A stretch of DNA of 64,000 nucleotides from Boletus sp. NGJ (Eukaryota > Basidiomycota > Agaricomycetes > Boletales > Boletaceae): the NCBI GenBank assembly GCA_019096195.1, contig JAGTXK010000105.1, positions 62,001 through 126,000 of the forward strand. Direction: 5' to 3'. Below are positions 23,889 through 34,652 of this stretch, piece after piece (the stretch's first letter is position 1; the number at the start of each line of letters is the position of its first letter). The notes beneath the pieces are model-generated. The model was not told the origin of the DNA and searched no databases. It worked only from the letters and a program-made list of their open reading frames with translations. Both the position numbers and the translations under genes were made by a program.

Positions 23889-24819
23889 ATGTCCACACCT
23901 ACTGGCAGCATACGCAACGATGTACCAAATGTCATCAATTCCACACCGTCTGCCGTAGCTAATATGCCCAAGGACGGTCTGCCCATTATGCACCAAAGTT
24001 TGCCCTCGTGTTTGCCACCCGGAATGACTATCCAGGGACTGAAACAAACCCTAGGTCGTATACAACCCATCCTTCCATGGCCAGATATCGGTCGTATCGC
24101 CAAGTGGTCTGTCTCCTCGTATAAATTTGGTTTTGGTGCGGAGTGCTTGAGAGACGGTGACCCGGACACCTTCTGGCAGTCAGTGCTTTCACTGCTGATT
24201 CAATTGCTGCATGTTTGAGCTTCGAGTAAGTTCCGATGGTCCCCAGCCTCACTTCATCACTATAGAGTTCCCTCGCAAAGTCGCAATTCAGGTCGATTCA
24301 ATTTCCTTCCTTTGCTTTCCGAAGACCTGATTACCGGGCTGCTCAGAAACTCAGCATATATCTCAGTTGGCCACTAGATGACTCTTACACACCATCAACC
24401 TTGGCGATTCGTGCCGGCACCGGTCCAAGTGATCTTCAAGATGTTCGAGTAGCTTCCCTCGACAAACCTGACGGCTGGATCACTTTTGATGTGTCGTCAG
24501 AACTAAGTGAAGACGGAACCACCTAGTGAGTTTCTCGGTTGACTAACAGTTGTTGCTGTACTGAGGAGTGCTGTTCTCCAGCAAGCCGGTCCATGCCTAT
24601 GTCCTCCAAATCATTATTGTAGCAAACCACATGAATGGTAAAGACACCCATATCCGTGGGCTGAAAATTCTTGGACCTATCGAGTGCGTAAATTCGTTAC
24701 TCAGCTGGTCGAGTTACAAGCCTGATCATTTGAGACTCGTTAGGGACAATGTCACAGATGATGATGATCCATTCCCTTTCACGTCTCCTGCATTCAAAAT
24801 GTATGCAACAATTCGATAG
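23889..24819 (+). CDS. APC10: Anaphase-promoting complex subunit APC10/DOC1
   Basis: DOC-domain subunit of the APC/C ubiquitin ligase. It helps bind degron-containing substrates together with Cdc20 or Cdh1. Seen: a roughly 70-residue N-terminal extension, then WPDIGRIAKWSVSSYKFGFG, ECLRDGDPDTFW near 24150, SDGPQPHFITIEFPRKVAI near 24230, LSIYLSWPLDDSYTPSTLAI near 24360, DKPDGWITFDVSSE near 24470, and HAYVLQIIIVANHMNGKDTH followed by IRGLKILG near 24600-24670. The protein ends FKMYATIR: the C-terminal Ile-Arg is the IR tail that docks on TPR subunits such as APC3. At least four short introns. The exon border after DTFW is uncertain by one residue. Confidence 0.95.
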
Positions 24820-25609
24820 ATTACTTATCCCAACTCTACATTACCCGTGTTCTAAAATGTATAACAGCGTGTCTCATAATATCATTCGCTAACAGCAATA
24901 AACCAAACCTGGACCACAGCAATTAATCGTGAAATCGACCGTTATTTACTATGTTGGTACGATGGGACATGCTGCACACGGTCGGGAGCATGTCCAGTGT
25001 AATCGTGGGAACCCGACAAAACGACTCCCACCCGTAGGAAGTCTTGGCTTGACTTATACGTCACCTAACCTTAACCATGGAACAGGGTTTCGTTGTTTTT
25101 CTCCCCCCCGGGGCCAGGGATGCCCGTAGGGCAATGTTCTTAACTAATGGTGGCTCTTGGTGGCTCTTGGGCCCTTAATTTGCTTAAATAACTCCGGGGT
25201 CAGCTCACTTCGTTTCATAGATTGGGGCAAGGTATGGGGTGTAACGTGCCAACAAACCATCTTTTGCAGGTGTATCATCGCTCAGACGCAAAGGGACCTC
25301 TGAGTCATAACTAGTTGAGGTGCGAGCCCGAAATCACAGGGGAAGATGACATTCTGCCAGCTTTTGTTCCGCTCCGGGCTCTGCGGGCGGCGGCCGTCCC
25401 CTGGCAAATTGCACATAGGACCTGCATTTCAGTGTGGCGGCGCGCTGAATGCCCACTGTCAAGCCGTAATATATGTGGTACATGATGTATCATATCGACA
25501 CTAAATCCTATTCTCGTGGCTGCGTCCAATGCCATCGAATGGGATATAAGTCATTGTTTGAAGCCAGGCGAGCGAACATAGTATCCCCCCGACCCTCTCG
25601 GAGTCAGGT
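24820..25609. other. Intergenic, nothing recognised
   Basis: Contains a short 11-bp direct repeat (tggtggctctt, about 25149-25170). The right end near 25540 has a weak ATATAA element upstream of the FAD oxidoreductase. No motif-bearing frame. Confidence 0.45.
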
Positions 25610-27641
25610 ATGATTCACGCTACTCTCCTCTTCATTGCGATGGCAACCACGGGCAGCGCCATGAGGCACACTTTCGTTGGCGATGCACAGAGAATGCTCT
25701 CCCAGTCCAGCCTTTTCTCGAGCGAGACATGCCGGGAAATTGCAACCTCTGTTTCTACGGCATCAGAAGTCTACGATGTCGGTTCGTTATTCTCTATATC
25801 GCTCACATTTGAGTCCACATTCAAGCATGATACTCGTTGCAGAATCGGTTAGCTACAGTGAAGATATCAGTCACTGGGCATCATCGAGCACCCAGGTTGC
25901 AGCGTGCTCGTTCGAGCCTGGTACACCCGAAGATGTCGGTATTGCAGTAAGCACACTCTACTAAATTCATGACCTTTTATTCGATGATGTATCTAGCTGC
26001 GAATTCTGGGCCAAACAAATACCCCATTTGCGGTTCGTATCATTTGCTCTCGGAATAGTTCAAAACCTGTAATGCATCCCTACAGATCAAGGGTGGTGGT
26101 CACACCGCTAACCCAGGGTTTTCGTCAACTGTAGGAGTCCAAATAACGATGTCGAGGTTCTCCGACGTTGTTTACGACTCCACGGCACAAACGGCTACGA
26201 TAGGGGCGGGTCTGATCTGGGATAATGTTTACATGGCACTTGAGCCACATGGAGTGAATGTCGTTGGCGGACGAGTGTCCGGTGTGGGTGTTGCTGGATT
26301 TACGCTCGGGGGAGGTATGTTCGGAAAGGCGTGTACGACTGAAAGATACTTTAACGGTATTCATAGGCTATTCGTGGCTTACAAACCAATATGGCTTAAC
26401 CATTGACACTGTGCAAACTTTTGAATTGGTCGTGCCGAATGGCACAGTCCTGAACGTTACAGAAACATCAAGTCCTGATCTATTCTTCGCTCTGAAAGTA
26501 TGTGCTTTTCTGAAGATGACATGGTAACCTTGTTGATCCCTTCGTAGGGTGGCCTGAATAACTTTGTACGCAAAAATATTCTGCCATTGACTCGCTGCTA
26601 ATCGTTGTTCAGGGTATTGTAACTAGGTTCACATTAAAGACGTTCCCGCAGACGAAAGTCTGGGTACGTATGGATTGTCCCTAATACCTATCCAGATGAC
26701 CTAACCCAAGATATAAAGGGGGGTTTCATTACCTATACCGCGAACGTGCTAGACGAGGTTAACCTAGCGACGGCGAATTTTGCAGCAAACAACACGGATC
26801 CCAAGGCTGCGATACTCCCAACATATAACCACCTCCTTGGTCAGGTGATTCCTTTTTGCAGCATCCTCTTTAGAATCCAGTTTTAACAGATTTGCTCGTC
26901 CCATGCTAGCCTGGCGTGTCCGCAATCCTCTTCTACGACGCGCCAACACCACCCGCCGGAATCTTTGACGAATTTCTAGCAATTCGCTCGTTCACGCGGG
27001 ATGTTTCGACACGGTCCTTCTCCTCTTTTGTACAGTCTTCACATGCAACTGCAACTTCTGGAACACGGTAAGCGCACCTCTTGTCGAAGCTGTGAGAAGA
27101 TCCCAAATGCATCTATAGAGCCATCTTCAACTCGATTTCTCTGACGAATTATCCGCTCTCCTTGCTTCAGTCCATCGTCAACGAGTCCATCGTAAGTAGA
27201 TTGTCTCTCATTCCCTGTAATGAGTTGCTGACCGTTCCACTCCAGCATTGGGGGGAAAACCTTCCGGATTCTGTGTTTTTCATTTCTTATGATGTAGAAC
27301 CTTTTCTCCCCACGCTCTTCACCCACCATATGACTCCGTCGGCGTACCCGCCTGACCGTACTCGGGGTCTCTTCCCGCTCAACATCTACTATGCATGGCT
27401 GTCGTCGGAAGATGACGAACTCGTTCACGATGCGATACGAACGAGCGCGAAGACGCTCCAAGCACATGCTATCGCTGACGGTCAGAGTGACATCGCCGAC
27501 GCGGCTGTATATCCCAACTATGCCATGTTTGATACGCCACTGGTCAGCTTGTATGGTGCGAACCTACCGAGGTTACAGGCGATCAAAGCGGTGGTAGACC
27601 CGGGGAACGTTATGGGTCTTGCTGGCGGTTTCAAGTTTTGA
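25610..27641 (+). CDS. Secreted FAD-linked oxidoreductase (berberine-bridge-enzyme type)
   Basis: Flavoprotein of the VAO/BBE family, about 500 residues, many introns. It has a hydrophobic N-terminal signal peptide (MIHATLLFIAMATTGSAM). The FAD-binding-4 domain includes CSFEPGTPEDV near 25910, KGGGHTANPGFS near 26090 (the His is the usual covalent FAD site), GAGLIWDNVY near 26205, VSGVGVAGFTLGGG near 26290, TYGLT-like NQYGLTIDTV near 26385, and DLFFALKGG near 26480. The C-terminal BBE motif region ends in DPGNVMGLAGGFKF. The Cys that forms the second FAD bond in bicovalent members is Val here (GGRVSGVGV), so attachment is probably by His only. Substrates in the family are sugars, oligosaccharides or alkaloid-like compounds; not assignable here. 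Confidence 0.87.
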
Positions 27642-28685
27642 TATCATTTCGACGCGTACTTGTACTTGTATAGTATGTCAATCCTGGCTTGCCATCAGTA
27701 TCCAGTGCAACCTCTCCTTGGAGAACGTGGGTGATAACGTATATGAAGATGCCAAGAGCTAGCGGACTCGGAATCAACTTCTCTTAGTAGTGGCGTTACC
27801 CTTGCATGGTGTTTTGCACAAGTTCCTCGTTAAACAATAGTCCCATTATGGTGTGTAATTCTTCGTGTCGTTCTTGTTCTGCTATATTCGACTGGTGCAA
27901 GGGTCCATGTCAAATCCACCGCCAGATCACAGTCAATCAACGCGAATCCACCTCGGTAGATTAGCCAAGGTTCATCACTCCCATATTTACTCACTGGCCA
28001 GTAAATACCATGAATTTCAGCGCACGATCGAGTGTATGTCGACAAGGGATAGCTCTGAAAGTGAAAAACACGGAGAGCAAATCCAATGCAGCAGCACAGA
28101 TCCACTCTGAATTCCAGCTGAGTTTACCGTGCGGAAGAGGAGAATACATCATCAGCTACAACGACCACCACATGGTGGGATCAATCTGTAAAGCGGCCTC
28201 TGAGTGAGGGTTTGTGGATGATGTGGATGTGAATGGCACTTATCTGATGGGCTCAGGCATGATGATCAGGAAGACATCGCGGTCGAAGAAGAAATATGTC
28301 GGAGTCTGAAAATGCGACACGATGCGGGAAGCGCGTCTGCATCACGTGACTAATAAGCATTCGTTCCAACTTCAAAGCACTGATTCATTGATTGGACCGA
28401 AGATTGAAATATTGACGGACAGGATCGATTGTCAGCTTCGGACCAAGTAAATGAATGTCCGGCACACCATGTAAGTCAAAGACAACAGTATTACCAGATC
28501 ACCCACCACTACCCGACACACAAGTGGCCACGGAACGGACAAACGTGACAATGTAGATGTGATCCCAATCCGTTATGCCATATCTATTTCACTAGTTGAC
28601 TTATGCCTTGTATCTGTGGAAAGAGCAGTTATCTACAGTGAATAAGGACTATGTTACTAGTAGTCTTGTTGACCACCTGTTCGGC
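27642..28685. other. Intergenic, nothing recognised
   Basis: Only short overlapping frames on both strands; no motifs, repeats or RNA gene noticed. Confidence 0.45.
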
Positions 28686-30533
28686 CTACGTCTCTCCAAC
28701 GTATATCAGCGGTTTGCGGGCGTTAGAACAATGGTAATAGCGATAACCGCGCTCCTCTCCTTCGGGTGGAGAAGACACCGCTGGCTCAAGAATTGGCGCG
28801 CGCAGTTCTCGCTCCGCAGGGTCGACGGAACGGGGTTCGTGAATAGCATTACGGTCCACAAAAATAGGTGCACGCGCACCCTCGTCGAGATAGTGGTTCA
28901 ACGAGCGCTGCTCGCAGCCCGTTTCATCCGATAGGACCACCTGCCCCAACATATCCGTACTTGCGTGAAGGCAGCGGCTTGATGACGTCTCTTCCCTGGT
29001 GGGGTGTACCACAGCCGCATACACGCCCTGAATATGAGCGCCACGTCTTAGTTCGTGCCATCCCATTCTTTCCACAAGGTACCCACGCCTTTTCATCAGA
29101 TCGACATCCTCGTCCTCTCTGCGAGGGGTTTCCAGAGTGATGGTGAGTGAATTGGCAAGTGTCTGGTAATACGTTTCAAAGTTAGGGATGTGCGTATCAT
29201 CCACGTTAATGGAGATCGTGAATGCTGCGCTCGTCGTTGTAACAACTTTGTTTGCTTGAATCTCGTCCGAAGTTAAATTTGGCATTATGACACTGATTCC
29301 AGCATTACGTTGGCGGGAACACCGTGGCGGCCACATATTCATATTGAATGGTTGTTTGTCGCTGTCTGATGTTGCACGTAACACTGATGTTTGTTTTGGG
29401 ACGTATCCGCGTCAACATCCGACATGTCATACTCGGCAGCCCATTTCGATGACAAGTCTGGCATTACACATGCCAAGACGTTCAACGGCGCAGAGAATGT
29501 GCGTGCAAATCCAGTCCGGGTAATGATTGCGGCGACAATGTGACCCTTTGTTCTTAGTGTCGTGCGATCAATGGGGTGAGAACAACATGAATTGCCTGAA
29601 TCATACCTGCAGCAAACGTGAAACCAGAATCGGTACTGAGTTCTATTGAGTAGTTGGCAGTGGGTTCTCCCATACCACCAAATGAGATTGGCTTGAGTCT
29701 TACTGTCGCCGAGGTCAGCCCTTGAGAGGCGTGAGCCGGATCATATAGGGGCCGGAAAGCTGTGAATCCTGCGGATATCTCTTTCGTCGTTCCGTTGGAG
29801 AAGGATATTTGAGCAAAGTACTCATATATCCACTCGACATGCGCGATCTAAAGCACGGAGTATGAGGATCGTTCGTTATATTCAAATTCGACCAACCTCA
29901 TGTTCCATGGGCCATGCTCGTATTGTCGAGAGCTGGGGGGAAGTTCGTGGACGGAACGAAGATCGAAAAATCTTGTATAGCGTCACGAAGAGCATCGTTG
30001 TTACTGCTCCCATGATATTGATGGGTTGCATTGTTTCAAAGACTGCCCTCTCCTCTTATCGAACGATCCATAGAGCCTCGTTAGTGATGGTCTTTTCATA
30101 CGCTTCTTTGACACTTTTATTAACAAAGCGCGACGGAACCCAGAGTGATGGATTTGAATAGTCATATTTCGGACGTTCAGGATTCAGCCGTTTCATGTCC
30201 TCCCGAAAACGCCTGTTTGAACGAGTCGACACGTCAAAAAAAAGTGCTGTAGACAATGATAGGAGCTGTACAAAGCTTTCACAAAGGACCTTTCCTTGAA
30301 TTGCAATCCCAACGAAACATTTTCGATAGCAGGATATTCAGCGCTTATCTTCACCCTCGCGTCGCCTTGCACGACGGCATTTGGAGTGAAATCAGGTGCT
30401 CTGACCCATGCTTGAGCATTACACTCACAATACCCGTGTGAGCCGTGCCCAGCAGGGCTAGGAAAGTGAGGATACCCTGGAATGGTTTTGTGCGCATTTG
30501 TCCAGGGATGGAAGAAGCGCTGATACTTCGCAT
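28686..30533 (-). pseudogene. Arrestin-like beta-sandwich protein with signal peptide, probably frame-broken
   Basis: Pieces on the minus strand read in order: a hydrophobic leader (MRTKPFQGILTFLALLGTAH near 30497), then in a different frame WVRAPDFTPNAVVQGDARVK and SLGLQFKERSFVKAL, which resemble an arrestin N-domain. Further on come RRFREDMKRLNPERP, IYEYFAQISFSNGT near 29810, LTSATVRLKPISFGG, and finally a 232-codon open part with a SINVDDTHIPNFETYY segment. The step from the leader (SVMLKH) to AWVRAPDF needs a frame change with too little room for an intron, so the gene appears damaged there. Arrestin-like folds act as adaptors; secreted forms are not well known. The family call rests on pattern only. 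Alternatives: a lineage-specific membrane protein, or an intact gene with a different first exon. Confidence 0.4.
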
Positions 30534-31843
30534 TCTATTTACACGCTGTGTTCATCGTGATCTGTCAAGTCGAACGGTAGCTGGATATGCTGATGCGTTC
30601 CCAACGGAGCAATGAGAAATCGACGCTTTCGGTGTGATGCTTGGACGAATGGAATATTACTGTAATGCACACAGCCCCGGACTACCCATATAAATCACTC
30701 GCTTGCCGGAAAAACAACTCAGTCTGCCACAGGATGTGCATAAAAACCCACGAAGTCGCCGCCCGTCGGTCTTTTGATAATTCAAGGCTATCTTTGTACT
30801 GCGACTCTGTCGCTGGTTGCAAACCAAAACGGTTAGCAGCCTTATCGAGTTCAAACTCTGTTTTATCTGGAGGACCTGGCAAAGTTCATGTTCTTGTCCG
30901 GCAGAAAATGATTGACTTGACACTGCTTCGCGCGAAGTCTATGAGGAACAGCTCTTCTGGGGCGCAGAACAACGAAATGTGTTCAGCTGATTAGTAGAGG
31001 TGAGGCCCACTTAGAGCTAGAACCACCTCCCCACGCAATCAGCTGATTAGTATGCATACGCCGCCGACCCGAAGATGACGCTGACCCACCGAGAGCACAT
31101 TGAGATTTTTCCAATGCATACTGAGAGCTGGCTGGGCCATCGTCGCCCCAACTATCGCGACCGCCCAGCAGCGACGTGATGGTTCGAGAGGATGACCCGA
31201 CGTTGTAACTGAACTACTAGTTGAACTAGCCAGCTGCTTGGCTTACCGGATGTAGTGATTTTTTCGCGCGGTTCGTGACTTCGGCTAGCATTGTCAAAGA
31301 CATCACTTGCAGTTGCTGCAAATAAACGTGGTTCTTACCTCGCCTCGCCATACTCGCTCGTGGCATATAAATTTTATACCGCGTCGGCCGCTACCCTCAC
31401 CTCGGCGTCAGAACTTGAAGAGGACTACATAGAGTGTGACCTCGAGGCCGTCCCACAGGTCACCACGGATTTCCGATAATCACCTTATAATCGCCGTCTA
31501 CGTGCACTGTCCCGGATTAGTGGGCACTAGCTTGGCGCGTTAAATTCTCAGACTCTCACAATCTGTAATACTGCGTAATAGTAATACCATACTTACTGAT
31601 GCTTGGTGGTATTATTTTACTGATCTCAACCTCCTTCAGAGGTGCTCACACTATGCTTTCGTATGTGGCTGGTGACGATAACGAACTGGAAAAGATATTG
31701 AGTTACGGAATGCGGTCGCGCCGTGCGAGCGTCCTCTTCTCAAGGACAAACTGTGAACCATGTGAACATCCGATTCTCCGAAGCTAAACGGACACGAGTC
31801 AAACTGCAATTTTACGCCCGAAGAACACCATCGTCCTTGCACT
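30534..31843. other. Intergenic, nothing recognised
   Basis: Holds a duplicated 14-bp motif (tcagctgattagta, near 30985 and 31038). Frames at 30641-30994 (plus) and 30657-30923 (minus) overlap antisense with no motif. Confidence 0.4.
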
Positions 31844-32876
31844 ATGGCCAAGTTCTACAACGAAATACCTGAATGGCTCTTTGAATGGATCCAGAAACAG
31901 CACATGTTCTGGGTTGCCTCGGCTCCACTCAGTCTCCAGGGTCATATCAATGTCTCACCGAAAGGGACAGCAGACTCCTTCCATGTGGTCAATGCAAGAC
32001 AAGTCTGGTACGAGGATCTGTCCGGCAGCGGTACGTGTATAAAGCATGAAGTAAACTCAGGCCGGTTGGCTGATCAGGCTTTTAGGTATAGAGACTATTG
32101 CTCACATTCGTGAAAACGGCCGGATCACCATCATGTTTTCCGCCTTCGATGGTCCCCCGAGGATCCTGAGGGTCTTTGGTGTCGGTAAGTTCCCCCTTAC
32201 CGCCCGTGCCATGCTTGATCTTGGTCCAATCGTGCTGAGTGTCATTGGAGGTACTGTGCACGAATATGGCACCCCCAAATACAACGCTCTGATCCCCGCA
32301 GAAATCCGCAAGCCAGGCTCACGCGCCGCCATCGTCGTCGACGTTTACCAAGTTAGCACGGTACGCACTCACCCACCCCGCTTACCGTAACATGTTTACG
32401 CCCCGACTTGCGCTGCGATTGCATAGTCCTGCGGCTACGCAGTCCCGCTGTACGACTTTGTGACACATCGTACACAGCTCCTCAGAGCTTTCGACAAATT
32501 TGAATCACATGACCGATTTCTCGCTACTTCAAACGGTCAGGAGCAATCTGAACAACAGCTCACCCGTCCCTGCGACATCAACGACCACAAAGAGAAAGGC
32601 GCTGTTTCACCCCGTACGTCCCTCCGTGGATACTGGCTCCTGAAAAACATGCGCTCTTTGGATGGTCTGCCGGGCCTAGCCACAGCCCCAGATGCTATTC
32701 TTATCATAACTCCTCAAAGTCAATTCGACAAAGACACTCGGCCGAGGATGCGTCACAGAAAGGGAGTGGCGGATGTTGCACAGGAGCCGGTGTTCGGAGA
32801 TCGCATAAGTTTTGCCTCGGGTTTCATATTCGGTGCTGTCGCTATGGTTGCGTTTGCCGCTGTCTGGGGAAGTTAA
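31844..32876 (+). CDS. PNPOx-like FMN-binding split-barrel protein with C-terminal membrane helix
   Basis: Three exons, about 300 residues. The first part, MAKFYNEIPEWLFEWIQKQH with SLQGHINVSPKG and VWYEDLSGSG, then IETIAHIRENGRITIMFSAF and FGVGKFP, matches the pyridoxamine-phosphate-oxidase-like proteins of fungi related to yeast YLR456W/YPR172W. These bind FMN in a split barrel; their reaction is unproven. The middle has SCGYAVPLYDF. A C-terminal region of low conservation ends in a clear hydrophobic segment (SGFIFGAVAMVAFAAVWGS), consistent with a single tail-anchor helix. Start is the first Met, and introns lie near 32028-32085 and 32350-32430. The family call is firm; the membrane anchoring is inferred from hydrophobicity. 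Confidence 0.85.
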
Positions 32877-34652
32877 AGTTGTGAAACAGCCATTGTAATT
32901 AAATGACCATCATACACGAAGGGGGAGGCGCCTGCTGGGTACGATCCAGTCGAAATTCGGGCTAAGAGGCTGTCCTTGGTGGGCACAGCCAGGAATCGGC
33001 AGTGGTCTAGATGTCCGTACTCATACTGTACCTTGGGATGAAGGGTGACCGGTGAATGTTTGAACGAGGGTGGCTCGATTGAAAGAAGTAGGCATCCGAG
33101 ACTCGGAAAGTCCCGTGGATTCAGAGTTTGCTTCATTGTGCTTCAGCAAAACGCAGTCGATACCAGTCGACATGCCTCTTCATTTACCTATCCACGTAGC
33201 AACAGGCCGCTCTACGTGCTGGGCCTATATGGAAGGGTATCCCTGCGGGTTCGGATGCAATGAACATCTCGAGGTCATGTCACCCAGAAACATCAACGTT
33301 TCAACTCCCATCGATTGTCGCAGCCCGCTCTCAATACACCAGATATCTGGTCCAATGCAACTGCCGACCACCTCGACATTTCCCAAGTGAGTAACCTCTT
33401 TAAAACCCAATAGCCCGAGAATGCAACGTTTCTGCTCGCCCCAGCAACCTCTTCTACTAGTATACCCAGACGATCGCCCCATACCAGTGGTCTTTGCAGA
33501 CCTTACTTTTGCAAAGAGCGGGGCGGAAAAGATCATGTTTCGACATTTTTTGCCCTCGATCGCAGCTGCACAGCGATTGTGATCGTACCAAGTACGTTCA
33601 CGAGATGGAAATCCGCCTCCACTCCAATAACGGACTGTGTGTTCGTACAGGTCTCAGTGCAATGCATTCAGGAATCGTGCACACTTTGGAAAGTCTGACC
33701 AGCTTTGCACACTGAAATACTCTGTGACCAACCTCCCTCGGCTGATCAACCTGCGATGCTCCTTATCAGTCGACACCACCTCCGATAAAGACGAGAGTTT
33801 GCTGTCTTTACTTCCCTGAGTGGCTGTTTCCAACGACCTCGATGGTTGCCGGGGATGAGGAAACAGGATACCAGTTCTTGACAGTGTTGAAAAGGTGTGT
33901 GAAGCAATCACCGAAGCTCAATCTCAGACAGCAGCCGGCGTTGTGCGAAGAAAAACAGAGGCCACGTCGCGTTCATTTCCTTAATCGTCCACCGTGGCCG
34001 CTTTAAACACGGCAAGTTAAGAACGACATGAAACGCTCAAGGCCAACTAGGGCCGAGATCGGGTTGAGGGGGGAAGGACTTGTTCTTGTTGTCATGCAGC
34101 CGATTTGAAGCAATTGTTGTCAACCGATGCTTGGGCTCGATTGGCATAGCGATTGGATGATCCATACTTCAATACTTGTAATTAATTGATAGGACAGTAC
34201 AATTGAGCGTTTGTGGGTCTCCTTTCTGTTAAACTCTCCAGTAATGATGTATATCTATCATGGTGCATGCTTGGATTTCGATTCTTGAAGTCAAGTGCTT
34301 TGCTGGCACGTGACTTTTACGCGACGCGCTCTTAAGAATCTTCCCACGATAGGCTTTCTATTCCAAAGCCTGTTGCGTTTCACGTTTAGGTCGGCCGTCT
34401 CAACTCAAGAAAACACCCTCGAAAAGACATTCAACACCTGTAGCCTCCCCGATCCGTACTCTATAGAAGGTTTTTTTCTTTCCCCCGAGCCACCGCAACA
34501 GTCCTTGCCTTGCTTTCTATCTCCCTCATATCGCCATTTGTCTCTTGCTGCTCAATATCCGCTCAGCTCGAGGTAACTTTGGCGTGCCATCGCACCTGCC
34601 ATAACCTTTTTCGCTCATATCTTTACGCGTATTGTAGGTACCGCCGGTCGTC
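32877..34652. other. Long stretch without a recognised gene; possible decayed gene 33070-33600
   Basis: Plus-strand frames at 33070-33390 (106 codons) and 33421-33581 (QQPLLLVYPDDRPIPVVFAD) look protein-like and could be exons of one unknown gene, but no start, splice chain or family motif could be fixed. The 300 bp before 34653 is C/T-rich, as expected for the promoter of the RING+RRM gene. Confidence 0.3.

Noticed and set aside
25149-25170. Short tandem repeat as possible CRISPR or satellite
   Set aside because: Only two units of 11 bp and the context is eukaryotic.
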